61,674 nucleotides of DNA, taken from positions 1 through 61,674 of the forward strand of contig JABGPL010000014.1 in assembly GCA_018644935.1 (NCBI GenBank), given 5' to 3'. Made by a program: the position numbers and the translations under genes. A model generated the notes under the pieces. It made no database searches. It saw only the letters and a program-made list of their open reading frames with translations, and was not told the DNA's origin. The DNA is from Calditrichota bacterium (GTDB lineage: Bacteria > Electryoneota > AABM5-125-24 > Hatepunaeales > Hatepunaeaceae). Positions 8,741-18,600 of this stretch are shown here, one piece after another; the first letter of the stretch is position 1; each line of letters begins with the position of its first letter.

Positions 8741-9781
8741 ATGGAATTGTTAAAACAATTAGTCGAAATGTCCGGTGTTTCCGGACGCGAAGATCGAGTT
8801 CGAAAACTGGTAAGAGAAGAGCTGGAAGCTCTCAACTTTGAAGTCACTTCCGACACATTGGGAAATGTAATTGGGTTCAGGAAAGGAACCGGAGCTGACG
8901 GTACCCGAAAGAAAATCATGGTTGCCGGTCATATTGATGAAATTGGTTTTTATGTCAGCTACATTGATGATAAGGGCTTCCTCAGATTCAATCCTGCCGG
9001 TGGTTTCGATCCAAGAACACTAATTGCTCAACGAGTAATTGTGCAGGGCAAAAAAGACCTGCTTGGTGTAATTGGCTCCAAACCCGTCCACATTCTCACA
9101 GAGGAAGAGAAGAAAAGAACCCTTCAACTCAAAGATTACTTTATTGATCTTGGCTTACCTAAAGAAAAGGTTGATGAATTGGTTCAGGTCGGTGACCCAA
9201 TCACAATGGAACGCCAAATGGGCGAGTTGGGTGATTGCCTAACCTGCAAAACATTTGATGACAGGGTCGGGGTTTACTGCATGATTGAAGCAGCACGCTT
9301 GGTTAAAGATTGTGAAGCCGACCTTTATGTCGTTGGTACAACTCAAGAAGAAGTTGGTCTGCGCGGTGCCTTCGCATCCTCATCGGGTATTGTTCCTGAT
9401 GTCGGAATAGCTTTGGATGTTACTCTTGCAAATGACCTTCCAGGTGCAAGTGGACAGGATTATATTTCAGTTCTCGGAGATGGATCAGCAATTTCTCTGA
9501 TGAATGGTGCTGTGATCTCCAACCCCAAATTGTTCAACCGCATGTGCAACCTTGCTGAAGAAAAAGAGATAAAATACCAGAAGGATGCTATGCCTAAAGG
9601 CGGAACCGATGCGGGTGCAATGCAGAAGGTCATGGGCGGTGCGGCTGTTATAACTCTTTCAGTACCTTGCAGGTATGTTCATTCAACAGTTGAAACAGTT
9701 CACAAAGATGACGTTCAGGCAACCATTGACTTGCTGGCAGCATACTTGAGTGATCCTGGTGATATGGATTATCGTCTTTAG
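8741..9781 (+). CDS. M42 family metallo-aminopeptidase
   Basis: 346 residues; ATG at 8741 with AGGAG 9 nt upstream. A longer frame from 8651 overlaps the SPOR gene and lacks a ribosome site. Family hallmarks are seen in order: GHIDEIG (His64), FDDRVG (Asp173), QEEVGLRGA (Glu203 as general base, Glu204 as metal ligand), DVTLAND (Asp226) and YVHSTVET (His314), giving the complete two-metal site. M42 enzymes form cytosolic tetrahedral dodecamers that trim short peptides from the N-terminus; members are also annotated FrvX, glutamyl aminopeptidase or endoglucanase M. The exact specificity is not readable. Last gene of the lapA-SPOR-M42 run, ending before a strong stem-loop. Confidence 0.92.
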   Translation: MELLKQLVEMSGVSGREDRVRKLVREELEALNFEVTSDTLGNVIGFRKGTGADGTRKKIMVAGHIDEIGFYVSYIDDKGFLRFNPAGGFDPRTLIAQRVIVQGKKDLLGVIGSKPVHILTEEEKKRTLQLKDYFIDLGLPKEKVDELVQVGDPITMERQMGELGDCLTCKTFDDRVGVYCMIEAARLVKDCEADLYVVGTTQEEVGLRGAFASSSGIVPDVGIALDVTLANDLPGASGQDYISVLGDGSAISLMNGAVISNPKLFNRMCNLAEEKEIKYQKDAMPKGGTDAGAMQKVMGGAAVITLSVPCRYVHSTVETVHKDDVQATIDLLAAYLSDPGDMDYRL

Positions 9782-9937
9782 GGAAAATCTGGAGTAGAAT
9801 TTTCAGTAGATCGAACACTCCTGTTCGACTATCCAAAAAATAGTCAGAATGCGCTGGCACATGAGGGAGTGTACCAGCACGAAAGGTTATTCTTGGACGA
9901 ACAGCAATGTCCGTCATCCGAAATATGGAAAAAAGAC

Positions 9938-9972
9938 AAAAAGGGCGGGTGGAAAATCCACCAGCCCTTTTT
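9938..9972. terminator. Bidirectional intrinsic terminator
   Basis: Long hairpin: AAAAAGGGC / GCCCTTTTT outer stem, one mismatch, then GGTGGA / TCCACC inner stem and a 3-nt loop. It has T5 on one side and A5 on the other, so it can terminate both the M42 peptidase (+) and rpmB (-). The rest of the 324-base gap between these genes shows no further gene. Confidence 0.85.
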
Positions 9973-10105
9973 AAGTTCGTAAAACTTTTTACTGACGACC
10001 CAGTTCAAGGTGACAGAGTATCAACAGACATACTCAACATCTCATTCATAAACCAAACAGCAAAACACAATTTCCGTTGAAACCGTCACAAAAAACTGAC
10101 ACAAC

Positions 10106-10621
10106 CTACGATTCTGAATCAGTATCTTTCTCTTCAGGTTCAACAGCCTCTTCTGCTGGCTTAGCAGCCTCTTCTGTAGGTTCACTAACTTCCGGAACCT
10201 TTGGCAGATCTGGCATCTGGTTAACAGGAGTTTCATCTTCCATAGTATCACGCATGAACTGCTCTTCAATTGAATCTTCTTCAACCACGCCAGCTCCAGT
10301 TGGTTTTGGCTTGAATATGCGCGACACAACAGAACCGGTTGAGAAGAATTCACTGATGGGCTCTTCATCAACAACAGCAGCAACGGCAACTTGTGATTTC
10401 TGGACTTTCAGCTTCGGAGCTTTCGGGATAAAGGTCGGCTTCACAACCAAACCAGATTTGATTGCCTTTGTGCAGACTTTCATCCGCACAACTTTACCAT
10501 CTACAAGCACACGCACCTTTTGTAAATTAATATTCCAACGTCTTTTGCTGACGTTGTGTGCATGGCTGACTTTATTTCCGACGCGAGGTCCTCGCCCGGT
10601 TAGTTCGCATCTTCTTGACAT
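10106..10621 (-). CDS. rpmB: Large ribosomal subunit protein bL28 with long acidic C-terminal extension
   Basis: Residues 1-65 are a standard bL28: [20 protein letters not shown], the RRW...NLQKVRV strand, and VCTKAIKSG. Normal bL28 is about 60-80 residues; this frame continues without a stop to 171 residues. The extension begins with a basic/hydrophobic stretch ([17 protein letters not shown]), then becomes strongly acidic with Glu/Ala/Pro repeats ([17 protein letters not shown]). bL28 sits near the E-site on the 50S surface, so the tail could project from the ribosome. No promoter is resolved; the gene is divergent from the dihydrouridine synthase with only ~30 bases between. The usual partner rpmG is not adjacent. 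The L28 call is firm; the tail function is unknown. Confidence 0.92.
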   Translation of the reverse strand: MSRRCELTGRGPRVGNKVSHAHNVSKRRWNINLQKVRVLVDGKVVRMKVCTKAIKSGLVVKPTFIPKAPKLKVQKSQVAVAAVVDEEPISEFFSTGSVVSRIFKPKPTGAGVVEEDSIEEQFMRDTMEDETPVNQMPDLPKVPEVSEPTEEAAKPAEEAVEPEEKDTDSES

Positions 10622-10654
10622 TTTATACTCTTTAAACTTCGAGTGATCGAATTT

Positions 10655-11692
10655 ATGTTTGACAAAAAGTTAAAATATAAAAATGAAAAATCCAAAAATC
10701 AACCTAAACCGACTCATCTTATCGAAAAATGGGAACTTCCTGCCGGAGAAATCCTCGCTCCGATGGCAGGAATCTCTGATTCACCCTTTCGAAGGCTGAC
10801 ACGCCGATTTGGTTCCGGGCTTTTATACTCCGAGGTGATTTCCGCTGAAGGTACCCGCAGGATGGGAGATGTCAGCATAGATATGGCACGATTTGACGAG
10901 GAAGAGCGACCGATTGCAATACAATTATTTGGTTCGGAGCCATCACAATTCGCGGATGCCACTCCAATCATCATTGAGAGATGGCAACCTGATATGATCG
11001 ACATCAACTGTGGCTGCCCTGTGAAACGGTTTGTTTCACGTTCTTGTGGTGGATTCCTTATGCAGGATCCGGATCTGATAGGAAACATCGTTTCTGCCGT
11101 AAAAAAAGCAGCAGATATTCCTGTGTCAGTAAAGCTTCGATCTGGATATAGAAAACCGGACGAAACGGCTGTTGAAGCTGCAATTGCTGCCGAACAGGCG
11201 GGAGCTTCACTTATTGCAATACATGGGAAATACGTGCGAGGATGGAAAGGAACTGTCTCTGACTTTGAGGTAATTGGACGGGTTAAAAGTGCAGTAAACG
11301 TGCCCGTTATAGGCAATGGAGATATCCTGTCCTATTCTGGCGTAAAAGCAATGGTGAGCGAAACTGGATGCGATAGAGTTATGCTCGGCAGATGGGCTTG
11401 CGGACGTCCCTGGATATTTCAAGCACTCGAAAATGGTTACCCAACTGATGATGAAGTACCCGAATTAGAAGCAACTCAAAAAATCGACGTGCTGCTTTTG
11501 CATTATGAACTAATGCTTGAAAGGTTCAACGTTCCGACAGCCGTCCACAGAATGCGAAAGCATATCGGTTGGTACACTCGAGGAATGCGAGGTGCTTCAA
11601 CTCTACGAGGCGAACTAATGCGAGTTGAGGATCCGGACTATGTCTTGAACAGGATTTCTCAATTCAAAGAAATGGTACTCGAAGATACATAA
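10655..11692 (+). CDS. dus: tRNA-dihydrouridine synthase (DusB-like)
   Basis: FMN enzyme reducing uridines in the tRNA D-loop. Seen: [15 protein letters not shown] near the N-terminus (FMN-site motif), the active-site segment [10 protein letters not shown] with the GCP cysteine, VKLRSGY, an IHGKYV histidine region, and VIGNGDI for phosphate binding; the C-terminal ~100 residues form the helical tRNA-binding part ([17 protein letters not shown]). About 345 residues, a normal length. ATG at 10655 chosen; a GTG at 10643 in frame is possible and neither has a clear ribosome site. The CGGFLM sequence after the catalytic loop departs slightly from the usual AGSALL. Divergent from rpmB, so both genes serve translation. 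Confidence 0.9.
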   Translation: MFDKKLKYKNEKSKNQPKPTHLIEKWELPAGEILAPMAGISDSPFRRLTRRFGSGLLYSEVISAEGTRRMGDVSIDMARFDEEERPIAIQLFGSEPSQFADATPIIIERWQPDMIDINCGCPVKRFVSRSCGGFLMQDPDLIGNIVSAVKKAADIPVSVKLRSGYRKPDETAVEAAIAAEQAGASLIAIHGKYVRGWKGTVSDFEVIGRVKSAVNVPVIGNGDILSYSGVKAMVSETGCDRVMLGRWACGRPWIFQALENGYPTDDEVPELEATQKIDVLLLHYELMLERFNVPTAVHRMRKHIGWYTRGMRGASTLRGELMRVEDPDYVLNRISQFKEMVLEDT

Positions 11693-11821
11693 GTCCTGAT
11701 TGCCTGGCGATTCTTTTTTACAACTTCCGTAAAAAGAATTGTGGTTTGCGCAAATCATTAAGTTATTCTATATTAGTAGACTCATGTTCATCCAACGAGA
11801 ATTCAACACCAGGATCCCATA

Positions 11822-13567
11822 ATGAAAAGACAATCGTTTGTGAAACATCTCTTTTCGGTTTCGGTACTAATTGCAGTACTGTTTTTAACAGTTACAGGTT
11901 GTGGACCCAAATATCAACTTATACCGCTAAGTCCTGCTGATCCACCAGTCTCGGGGACTAATGGGATGGTTGTTGCCGCTCACCCGCTGGCAGCCGAAGC
12001 AGGGATCAACGTACTTAAAGATGGTGGTAATGCTGTCGACGCCGCTATTGCCACACTGTTCATGCTCAATGTTGTCGAACCACACGCTTCCGGACTTGGT
12101 GGCGGAGGATTTGCTGTTGTTAGAATGGCAGATGGTGATGCAAAGGCAATTAACTTCCGCGAGAAGGCACCTTCCAAAATTGACCCGAGTTTTTATTATG
12201 ATCCAGCGGACACAAACCACACGAGGATGGGGCATGGTGCAACAGCTGTGTGCGTCCCTGGTGCTGCTGCTGGATGGGCACAAATGTTTCACTCGTGGGC
12301 GACCCTGCCTCTTGAGAGATTAGCCAGAGATGCTATCAATGCCGCCGAAAATGGTTTCCCGGTAGACCCGACACTTGCTGGCCAGATAATGAACAATTTT
12401 GAAAACCTCTCATCTGATTCGATTATGAGTGAGGTTTTTATAAATGATGGTCTACCCTACGAAGTGGGTGATACTCTCAGGCAAGAAGACCTTGCTAAGA
12501 CTCTGAATTTAATAGTTGAACGCGGTTTTAATTCTTTTTATAGAGGTCCAATAGCAGAATCTATTGTCAGTACAATCCAGAATGCAAATGGGTACATGAC
12601 ACTTTCCGACCTTGAGTTTTACAGAAGTGAGGTATCCGAACCTTTACAGGCTACTTTTTCAGGATCGTTATCAGCATACGAAGCTCTGACAATGCCACCT
12701 CCGAGCCGAGGCGGATCTGCCCTGCTTGAAGCATTAAATATGTTCGATTTGAGTGGTATGTACGAATACTCCCCACATTCAGCAGAGGCGATTCACATAC
12801 AATCTCAATGCATTCAACAATCCTATATTGACGCGGCAACAACGATCTGCGACCCCAAATTTGACATCGGAAACTGGCAGGAACTTGCAACAGTTGAGTT
12901 CGCCAAAGAGGCAATGACCGGAATAGCTCTGGAATCAGACCCCGGGCCGCGATCTGCTACGCGACCTCCCAATAAAAACGACAAGGGAAACACCACCCAT
13001 CTTTCGGTCGTCGATAAAGATGGAAATGCAGTCTCTCTCACCCAGACAATTAACCATTTCTTTGGAGCAGGAGTCATGGCTCCGGGCACAGGACTACTGC
13101 TGAATAACCAAATGCAAGATTTTTCGGTACCACCTCCTGACAGCCTGCTCGATGTTATACCACTAAGCCGTAATCTTATTGAAGGTGGAAAACGACCGCG
13201 CTCGAATATGTGTCCACTCATAATGTTAAAGGATGGAAAGGTTAAGCTGATTGTCGGTACTCCGGGCGGCAGCCGTATTCCGGCAGCAATGGCTCAAATC
13301 GTTGTAAATGCAACAGAGTATGGAATGGACATCTCTTCTGCGATTGACTATCCCAGATTCTTCCCTTCAAACGAGCACCTCGTTCTCGAAAATAGATTTG
13401 ACATGGGGACTGTGAAGGAGTTGACTAAAACTGGCTACATACTCCATTTTGCAGGACCATATCATGTCTATTTCGGTGGGGCTCATGGGATTTCAATTGA
13501 CCATAATACCGGTGTAATATCCGGAGCCGCTGATAAAAGGCGCGGTGGCGCAGCACGTGGATACTAA
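11822..13567 (+). CDS. ggt: Gamma-glutamyltransferase, predicted lipoprotein
   Basis: Ntn-hydrolase that cleaves gamma-glutamyl amides such as glutathione outside the cytoplasm. 581 residues. The signal sequence ends with TVTGC, a lipobox, so the enzyme is probably tethered and not soluble periplasmic. Seen: GMVVAAHPLAAEAG, GGNAVDAAIAT, the glycine-rich SGLGGGGFAVV, the autoprocessing site NTTHLSVVD with Thr391 as predicted nucleophile, then GTGLLLNNQMQDF and the GTPGGSRIP loop. All key residues appear intact. AGGA lies ~8 nt before the ATG. It is followed after 33 nt by a DctM-type permease, suggesting that the released glutamate or peptides could be taken up; that link is inference. Confidence 0.93.
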   Translation: MKRQSFVKHLFSVSVLIAVLFLTVTGCGPKYQLIPLSPADPPVSGTNGMVVAAHPLAAEAGINVLKDGGNAVDAAIATLFMLNVVEPHASGLGGGGFAVVRMADGDAKAINFREKAPSKIDPSFYYDPADTNHTRMGHGATAVCVPGAAAGWAQMFHSWATLPLERLARDAINAAENGFPVDPTLAGQIMNNFENLSSDSIMSEVFINDGLPYEVGDTLRQEDLAKTLNLIVERGFNSFYRGPIAESIVSTIQNANGYMTLSDLEFYRSEVSEPLQATFSGSLSAYEALTMPPPSRGGSALLEALNMFDLSGMYEYSPHSAEAIHIQSQCIQQSYIDAATTICDPKFDIGNWQELATVEFAKEAMTGIALESDPGPRSATRPPNKNDKGNTTHLSVVDKDGNAVSLTQTINHFFGAGVMAPGTGLLLNNQMQDFSVPPPDSLLDVIPLSRNLIEGGKRPRSNMCPLIMLKDGKVKLIVGTPGGSRIPAAMAQIVVNATEYGMDISSAIDYPRFFPSNEHLVLENRFDMGTVKELTKTGYILHFAGPYHVYFGGAHGISIDHNTGVISGAADKRRGGAARGY

Positions 13568-13600
13568 CAACAATTTGCATCAGTAGTTGGAAACATAAAC

Positions 13601-14893
13601 TTGAATAATCCTGACATTCTTACACATGGCTGGCTGATATTCACCGTTATGGTCGGTGTTTTCCTGCTTGCAGCATTCTGGCGTAAGCAGCCAATTGGAA
13701 TTGCTCTTTTGTTTGGAGCAATTGCCGGGGCAATCGTCGCCGGAAATGGCATACCGATAAGGCATCTGGTTGAGGGAATATTTACATACCTCGATCCGAT
13801 CCTCATTATTTTTACAGCATTGATTTTCATGCGGGTAATTGATGAGAATGGTGCTCTCGGGACACTCGCCAGGATTATTATTACCAGATTTGCCACACAA
13901 CCTATTCTGCTTGTTTTGATTGTAACCCTGTTTATCATGTTCCCTGCAATGCTAACAGGAATCACTACGACCTCTGTTCTGACAACTGGCGCATTAATGG
14001 CTCCAGCACTTATTGCGCTGGGAGTTCCAGCCTTGACAACTGCTGCGATGATCGCATTGGTTTCTCTACTTGGCATGATCGCCCCCCCGATAAACCTGCT
14101 TGTAATGCTGATCGGTCAGGGTGTTGACATGCCGTATATCGGCTTTGAAGGACCACTTGCACTAATCGCGTTCCCACTTGCATTTTTCACTTCCTTCACG
14201 CTTGCTTTCAAACACCTGCGAAATGCAGACACATCGCTTGCAGTTGCAAATTTGCCGGAAATTCAATCCGACAAAAAGGGTATAATCCTTTTTCTCCCAT
14301 TAATTGTTGTATTTCTCCTGATGATTATTGTAAGGATTTTTCCTGAATTTGTACCTGACATTGGTGCTCCTTTAATCTTCTTGATCGGCGCAGCAATCGG
14401 ATTGTATACCGGAAAACCTGTGAAGATTCAACGCACGATTTACAAGGCTTTGCTCACAGGACTTCCTGTGCTGGGCTTGTTAGCGGGTATAGGTATTTTC
14501 CTGCAAATCATGACTTTGACAGGTGTTCGAGGTTTACTGGTGGTAACTGTACTCTCGCTCCCGATAGCGCTTACTTATCTTGGGATGGCAATTAGCCTCC
14601 CCGGCTTCGGAGGTGTCTCAGCTTTCGCTTCGGCTATGGTTTTTGGTATCCCATTCCTGTTATCCCTGCTCGGCAGAAATGAAATCGTTGTTGCAGCTGG
14701 AATAGCATTGCTCGCAGGTCTTGGAGATGTCATACCGCCAAGTGCAATCGAAGCCCGATTTGCAGCTCAGATTACTGGCGAAAAGAGTTTCATGCGAGTT
14801 GTAGTCAAATGTCTGCCGTTTGTGATAATATTTGCCTTAGTTGGTCTCGCTGTGATTTACTGGGCAGACAAACTATCTTTCCTTGTGCCATAA
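13601..14893 (+). CDS. TRAP-type (DctM family) large permease
   Basis: 430 residues with about 11-12 membrane helices. TTG start at 13601; no better start is visible near the first helix. Seen: repeated DctM-like segments such as TGITTTSVLTTGALMAPALIALGVPA and GMIAPPINLLVML in the first half, mirrored by LPGFGGVSAFASAMVFGIPF and GLGDVIPPSAIE in the second, an internal two-fold repeat typical of ion-coupled IT-superfamily permeases. TRAP systems need a small DctQ membrane subunit and a periplasmic DctP binding protein; neither is next to this gene. It may work alone or with distant partners. Substrate unknown; the neighbouring gamma-glutamyltransferase hints at amino acids or small acids. Confidence 0.82.
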   Translation: MNNPDILTHGWLIFTVMVGVFLLAAFWRKQPIGIALLFGAIAGAIVAGNGIPIRHLVEGIFTYLDPILIIFTALIFMRVIDENGALGTLARIIITRFATQPILLVLIVTLFIMFPAMLTGITTTSVLTTGALMAPALIALGVPALTTAAMIALVSLLGMIAPPINLLVMLIGQGVDMPYIGFEGPLALIAFPLAFFTSFTLAFKHLRNADTSLAVANLPEIQSDKKGIILFLPLIVVFLLMIIVRIFPEFVPDIGAPLIFLIGAAIGLYTGKPVKIQRTIYKALLTGLPVLGLLAGIGIFLQIMTLTGVRGLLVVTVLSLPIALTYLGMAISLPGFGGVSAFASAMVFGIPFLLSLLGRNEIVVAAGIALLAGLGDVIPPSAIEARFAAQITGEKSFMRVVVKCLPFVIIFALVGLAVIYWADKLSFLVP

Positions 14894-14973
14894 TGCGGGA
14901 ACTACCCTCGCAGAACAGCGGTTTAAGTGAAAAAGAGAACAATTCTTTGATTACAGGAAGCAGAAGTTAAACA

Positions 14974-15687
14974 GTGAAAATTCCGAATTTCAGATTAAGC
15001 AAATTTATTGTTTTGCTTCCGATGCTTTGTGTATTCTCTTTCTACTTGTTTCCAAGGCCATCAAGTGCTCAGCAACGAATATCTCCAGACAAATTTACCA
15101 TAGCGCGGGTAAAATATGATGGAGGAGGAGACTGGTACTCCAACTCGTCATCGCTGCCAAATCTATTAGAATTCGTTTCACGACAAACGAAAATTTTTGT
15201 AAACCCGGAAGAAGCAGTAATTGAGCTATCCAGTCCGCGTTTATTTGGGTACCCATATCTTTACCTCAACGGGCATGGGAATATTAGGTTCACTGATCGC
15301 GAAGTTCAGCAACTTCGCAAATATTTTGAAGCTGGTGGATTTCTCCACGCTGATGACAACTACGGAATGGACAAGTCATTTCGGCGCGAGATAAAGCGCG
15401 CACTTCCCGAAGCTGAATTTATCGAATTGCCCTTTAATCATCCGATCTATCACAGTCATTTCGAGTTCAAATCGGGACCACCGAAAATCCATGAGCACGA
15501 CGGTAAGCCTCCACAGGGGCTGGGCGTGTTTCTCGATGGCAAACTTGTTGTTTACTACACATACCAAAGTGACCTTGGAGATGGTTGGGAAGATACTGAC
15601 GTTCACAATGATCCTCCTGAAAAGAGGCTTGCAGCACTTAAAATGGGCTCAAACATTGTCATTTGGCGACTCAGGGGTGGGGCGTGA
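14974..15687 (+). CDS. DUF4159 domain secreted protein
   Basis: 237 residues, GTG start at 14974. Signal peptide through about residue 33 (FSFYLFPRPSSAQ). The remainder matches the DUF4159 pattern: IARVKYDGGGDWYSN at the start, YLNGHGNIRFTDREVQQLRKYFEAGGFLHADDNYG in the middle (a flavodoxin/GATase-like fold region), and FNHPIYHSHFEF near the end. This family often sits with MoxR ATPase, DUF58 and von Willebrand factor proteins in FCB genomes; none of those is here. The stop codon overlaps the next gene's GTG start (GTGA), so it is translationally coupled to the DUF4175 protein, which is the best functional clue. Confidence 0.85.
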   Translation: MKIPNFRLSKFIVLLPMLCVFSFYLFPRPSSAQQRISPDKFTIARVKYDGGGDWYSNSSSLPNLLEFVSRQTKIFVNPEEAVIELSSPRLFGYPYLYLNGHGNIRFTDREVQQLRKYFEAGGFLHADDNYGMDKSFRREIKRALPEAEFIELPFNHPIYHSHFEFKSGPPKIHEHDGKPPQGLGVFLDGKLVVYYTYQSDLGDGWEDTDVHNDPPEKRLAALKMGSNIVIWRLRGGA

Positions 15688-18600
15688 CAGAGTACCAGCA
15701 AAACCTGAGTAAAGCTCGTCAGACTTTTGATACCCTGCGCACATCCCAACGACGTGCCGAGCTCTTTTCTGCAATATCAAAATTCCTGTCTGTAATAATC
15801 GCTTTAGCATTAGTAATAACTCTAATTGAAACGATTTTCCCATCTCCCTCGATATATCGAAAACTTGAGCTGCTGATAATATCGGTGTTAACGGGCTTTT
15901 CTGCGGTTTTAATCGGTCACAGGTTTCTTTCGGATAAAAGATTAAAAACCGGATCAGAATCTGAGGAATGGTGGGCAATAACTCTCGGGAAAATCGCACC
16001 TGAAGTACTGCGTGACCGTTTATTAAATGCCCTGCAAATTGTTCAGCAGGCACCTTCCACAAAAGACAACTTTTCGGCCGATCTCGCTCGCCATGCTCTT
16101 TATCTTGCTGTTGCTGACCTTGATGATATTACAATAACCCGAGCTCTGGATTTCAAAAACCGGAATCTGGGTATGCGCACAGCTGGAATTGTGACTGCTG
16201 CCGCAATTTTAACCTTTGCTATAATTCCGGGTGGTATGTCAGATGCAATTGGCAGGATCATGCATCCGAACAGGGAATACGTCGTTGAGCTCCCCTATGA
16301 GCTATCAGTCAGCCATGATCAGGACTGGGCATATCGAGGAGAACCCGTCGAGTTTCAAATCGCTGCAACGAGAACTCCGCCAAAATCTGTCGAATTTGAG
16401 TACCATTATGATGGCGGTGAAAATCAGGTTGAAACCGTATTTCTCAGAGGTGGAAGTGCTGTTTTGGAATTCAAGGGTTTTTCCGATCCGATCACATATC
16501 ATGTTGAGTCAAAAAATGTTGTTTCGCAACCACAACGATTAAAAATCGTAACACGTCCCCAGATCACCGAGCTGCAATACCGACTCTTCCCACCTGCATA
16601 CAGCAGATTGCCCGTTGAAATCGGCAGAGAGAATATTGGCAACGTAGAAGCTCTGCCCGGATCTCGCCTTGAACTAACGGTCAGATCATCTAAACCCCTC
16701 GAGACAAGCTGGTTGATTTTTCAAAAGAGCAACTCCGACAGCACTGAAAACGACAGCACAAAACTCGAAATCAGCCACCTCTCTGCAACGGTCCAGTTAG
16801 ATCTGTTTCGTAATGGAACTTATCACATTAGACTCAGGGATGATCAGGGGCATTTTGATAAGGACCCTGTTTTCTATCGTGTCATGCTCCTGACTGATGA
16901 ATATCCAACTGTGCGGATTACTTTCCCCGAAGCAGATATTGAACTCGGCGAATCCACCATGCTGCCTTTGACATTAGAAGCCGATGATGACTTTGGAATA
17001 GGTAGGATGGCTATCTCCTATCATCAAATGGGTGAAGACACCACAGTTTATTCTGAAAAAGTAAAGCTCGACCAATCGGGCATTCCAACTGTAGAGGTCG
17101 ATCATTTCTGGGAAATCGGTGAGTTATACCTGATGCCCGGAGATGTCATCGAATACTGGGCGATTGCATGGGACACAGACAATGTGAACGGTCCTAAACG
17201 AGCGGAGAGCGAACGTCGTCTGGTGCGTCTCCCATCTATGGAAGAAATTTTCGCAGGTGTCGAAGAGACCGAAGAAATCGGCATGGATCAGGCAGAAAGA
17301 ACAATGGAAGCAGCCAAAGAACTGCGCGAAAACGTCGAGGAAATTCTTCAGGAGATGCGAAAGAACCCTGAAGTAAACTGGGAAAGACAGCAGCAAATGG
17401 AGGATGCTCTCGAGCAGCAGGATAATCTACAGAAGCAGGTCGAGGAACTCGCCAAAACCATCAACGAGCTCGCAGAAAAGCTCGATAAGCACGATCTGGC
17501 TAAGTTAGAAACACTTGAGAAATATAAAGAGCTACAGGAACTCATTTCTCAAATTGCGACCCCTGAGATGCGGGAAGCGATGGAAAAACTGCGTCAGGCG
17601 ATGGAAGAGCAGGACCCTGATCAAATACGTGAGGCCCTGGAAGATCTGGCGATGGATCAGGAGGAATTCCTGAAAAACATCGAGCGCAGCATGGAGATTC
17701 TGAAGCAACTTCAGCTTGAGAGAAAATTGGATGAACTCGTCAAGCAGATCGAGGAAATACTCCACGAACAGGAAGATATCTTAGGTGAAATGGACGGCGA
17801 CGAACAGCAAAATACAGCGGACCGCCAGAAAGACCTAGCCAAACCGATGGAAACCTTCCATAATCGGCTTCAGGAAACGGGAAACCTCGCCGAAGAAAAC
17901 GAAGCCGGTGACCTCGCAGCTCAACTTGACAGCCTTATGCAGGAGCTGGCATCCAAAGACATTCCCGCAAATATGCGCGAGGCAGGTGCCGAACTTTCTG
18001 AAGGGAACAAGAAAGAGGCAAAATCAGGTGCCGAAATGAACGCCCGTGATCTTGCCGAGTTACTCTCAAAGCTGAATCAGATGGCCAATGATTTCAAAGA
18101 AGCTAAGAAAGATGAACTTGCAGATAAGATCAGACGCACCACTGAAGACATGCTCTATCTTTCAGAAGATCAGGAAGAATTAAGTGACCAGAGCAAAGAA
18201 CTTGGCACTCAATCACCACGATATCGGACTCTTGCCGGTCGACAGGACGACATTCGCAGTGCATTGGGACGCATTATAGAAGGGCTGTTTGAAATCAGCA
18301 AAGAGACTTTTTTCATCACTCCGGATCTCGGTGCAGCACTGGGCAAGGCAGCTAAAGATCTCGACAAAGCCATCGAACGGTACACTGACCGAAATCCAAG
18401 ATCGGTTTCACAATCTCAAACCAGCGCACTCGGCAGTATGAACTCAGCCATCAGGCAGCTAATCGACATTCTCGGACAGATTCAAGACTCGAACTCGTCG
18501 ACAGGCTACGAGGAAATGCTGGAACGTCTCTCAGAGATGGCATCCTCTCAAAGCAGCCTAAATCAACAATCGATGCCTATGCCCGGTCAGGAAGGTCAGC

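Noticed and set aside
10077-10646. Long plus-strand frame opposite rpmB
   Set aside because: Ser/Thr-rich translation mirrors the Glu/Ala-rich tail on the other strand. bL28 is recognisable on the minus strand, so this is a shadow, although the overlap is complete.
10714-11316. 200-codon minus-strand frame within the dihydrouridine synthase
   Set aside because: Antisense to clear Dus motifs; low-complexity composition and no start signal.
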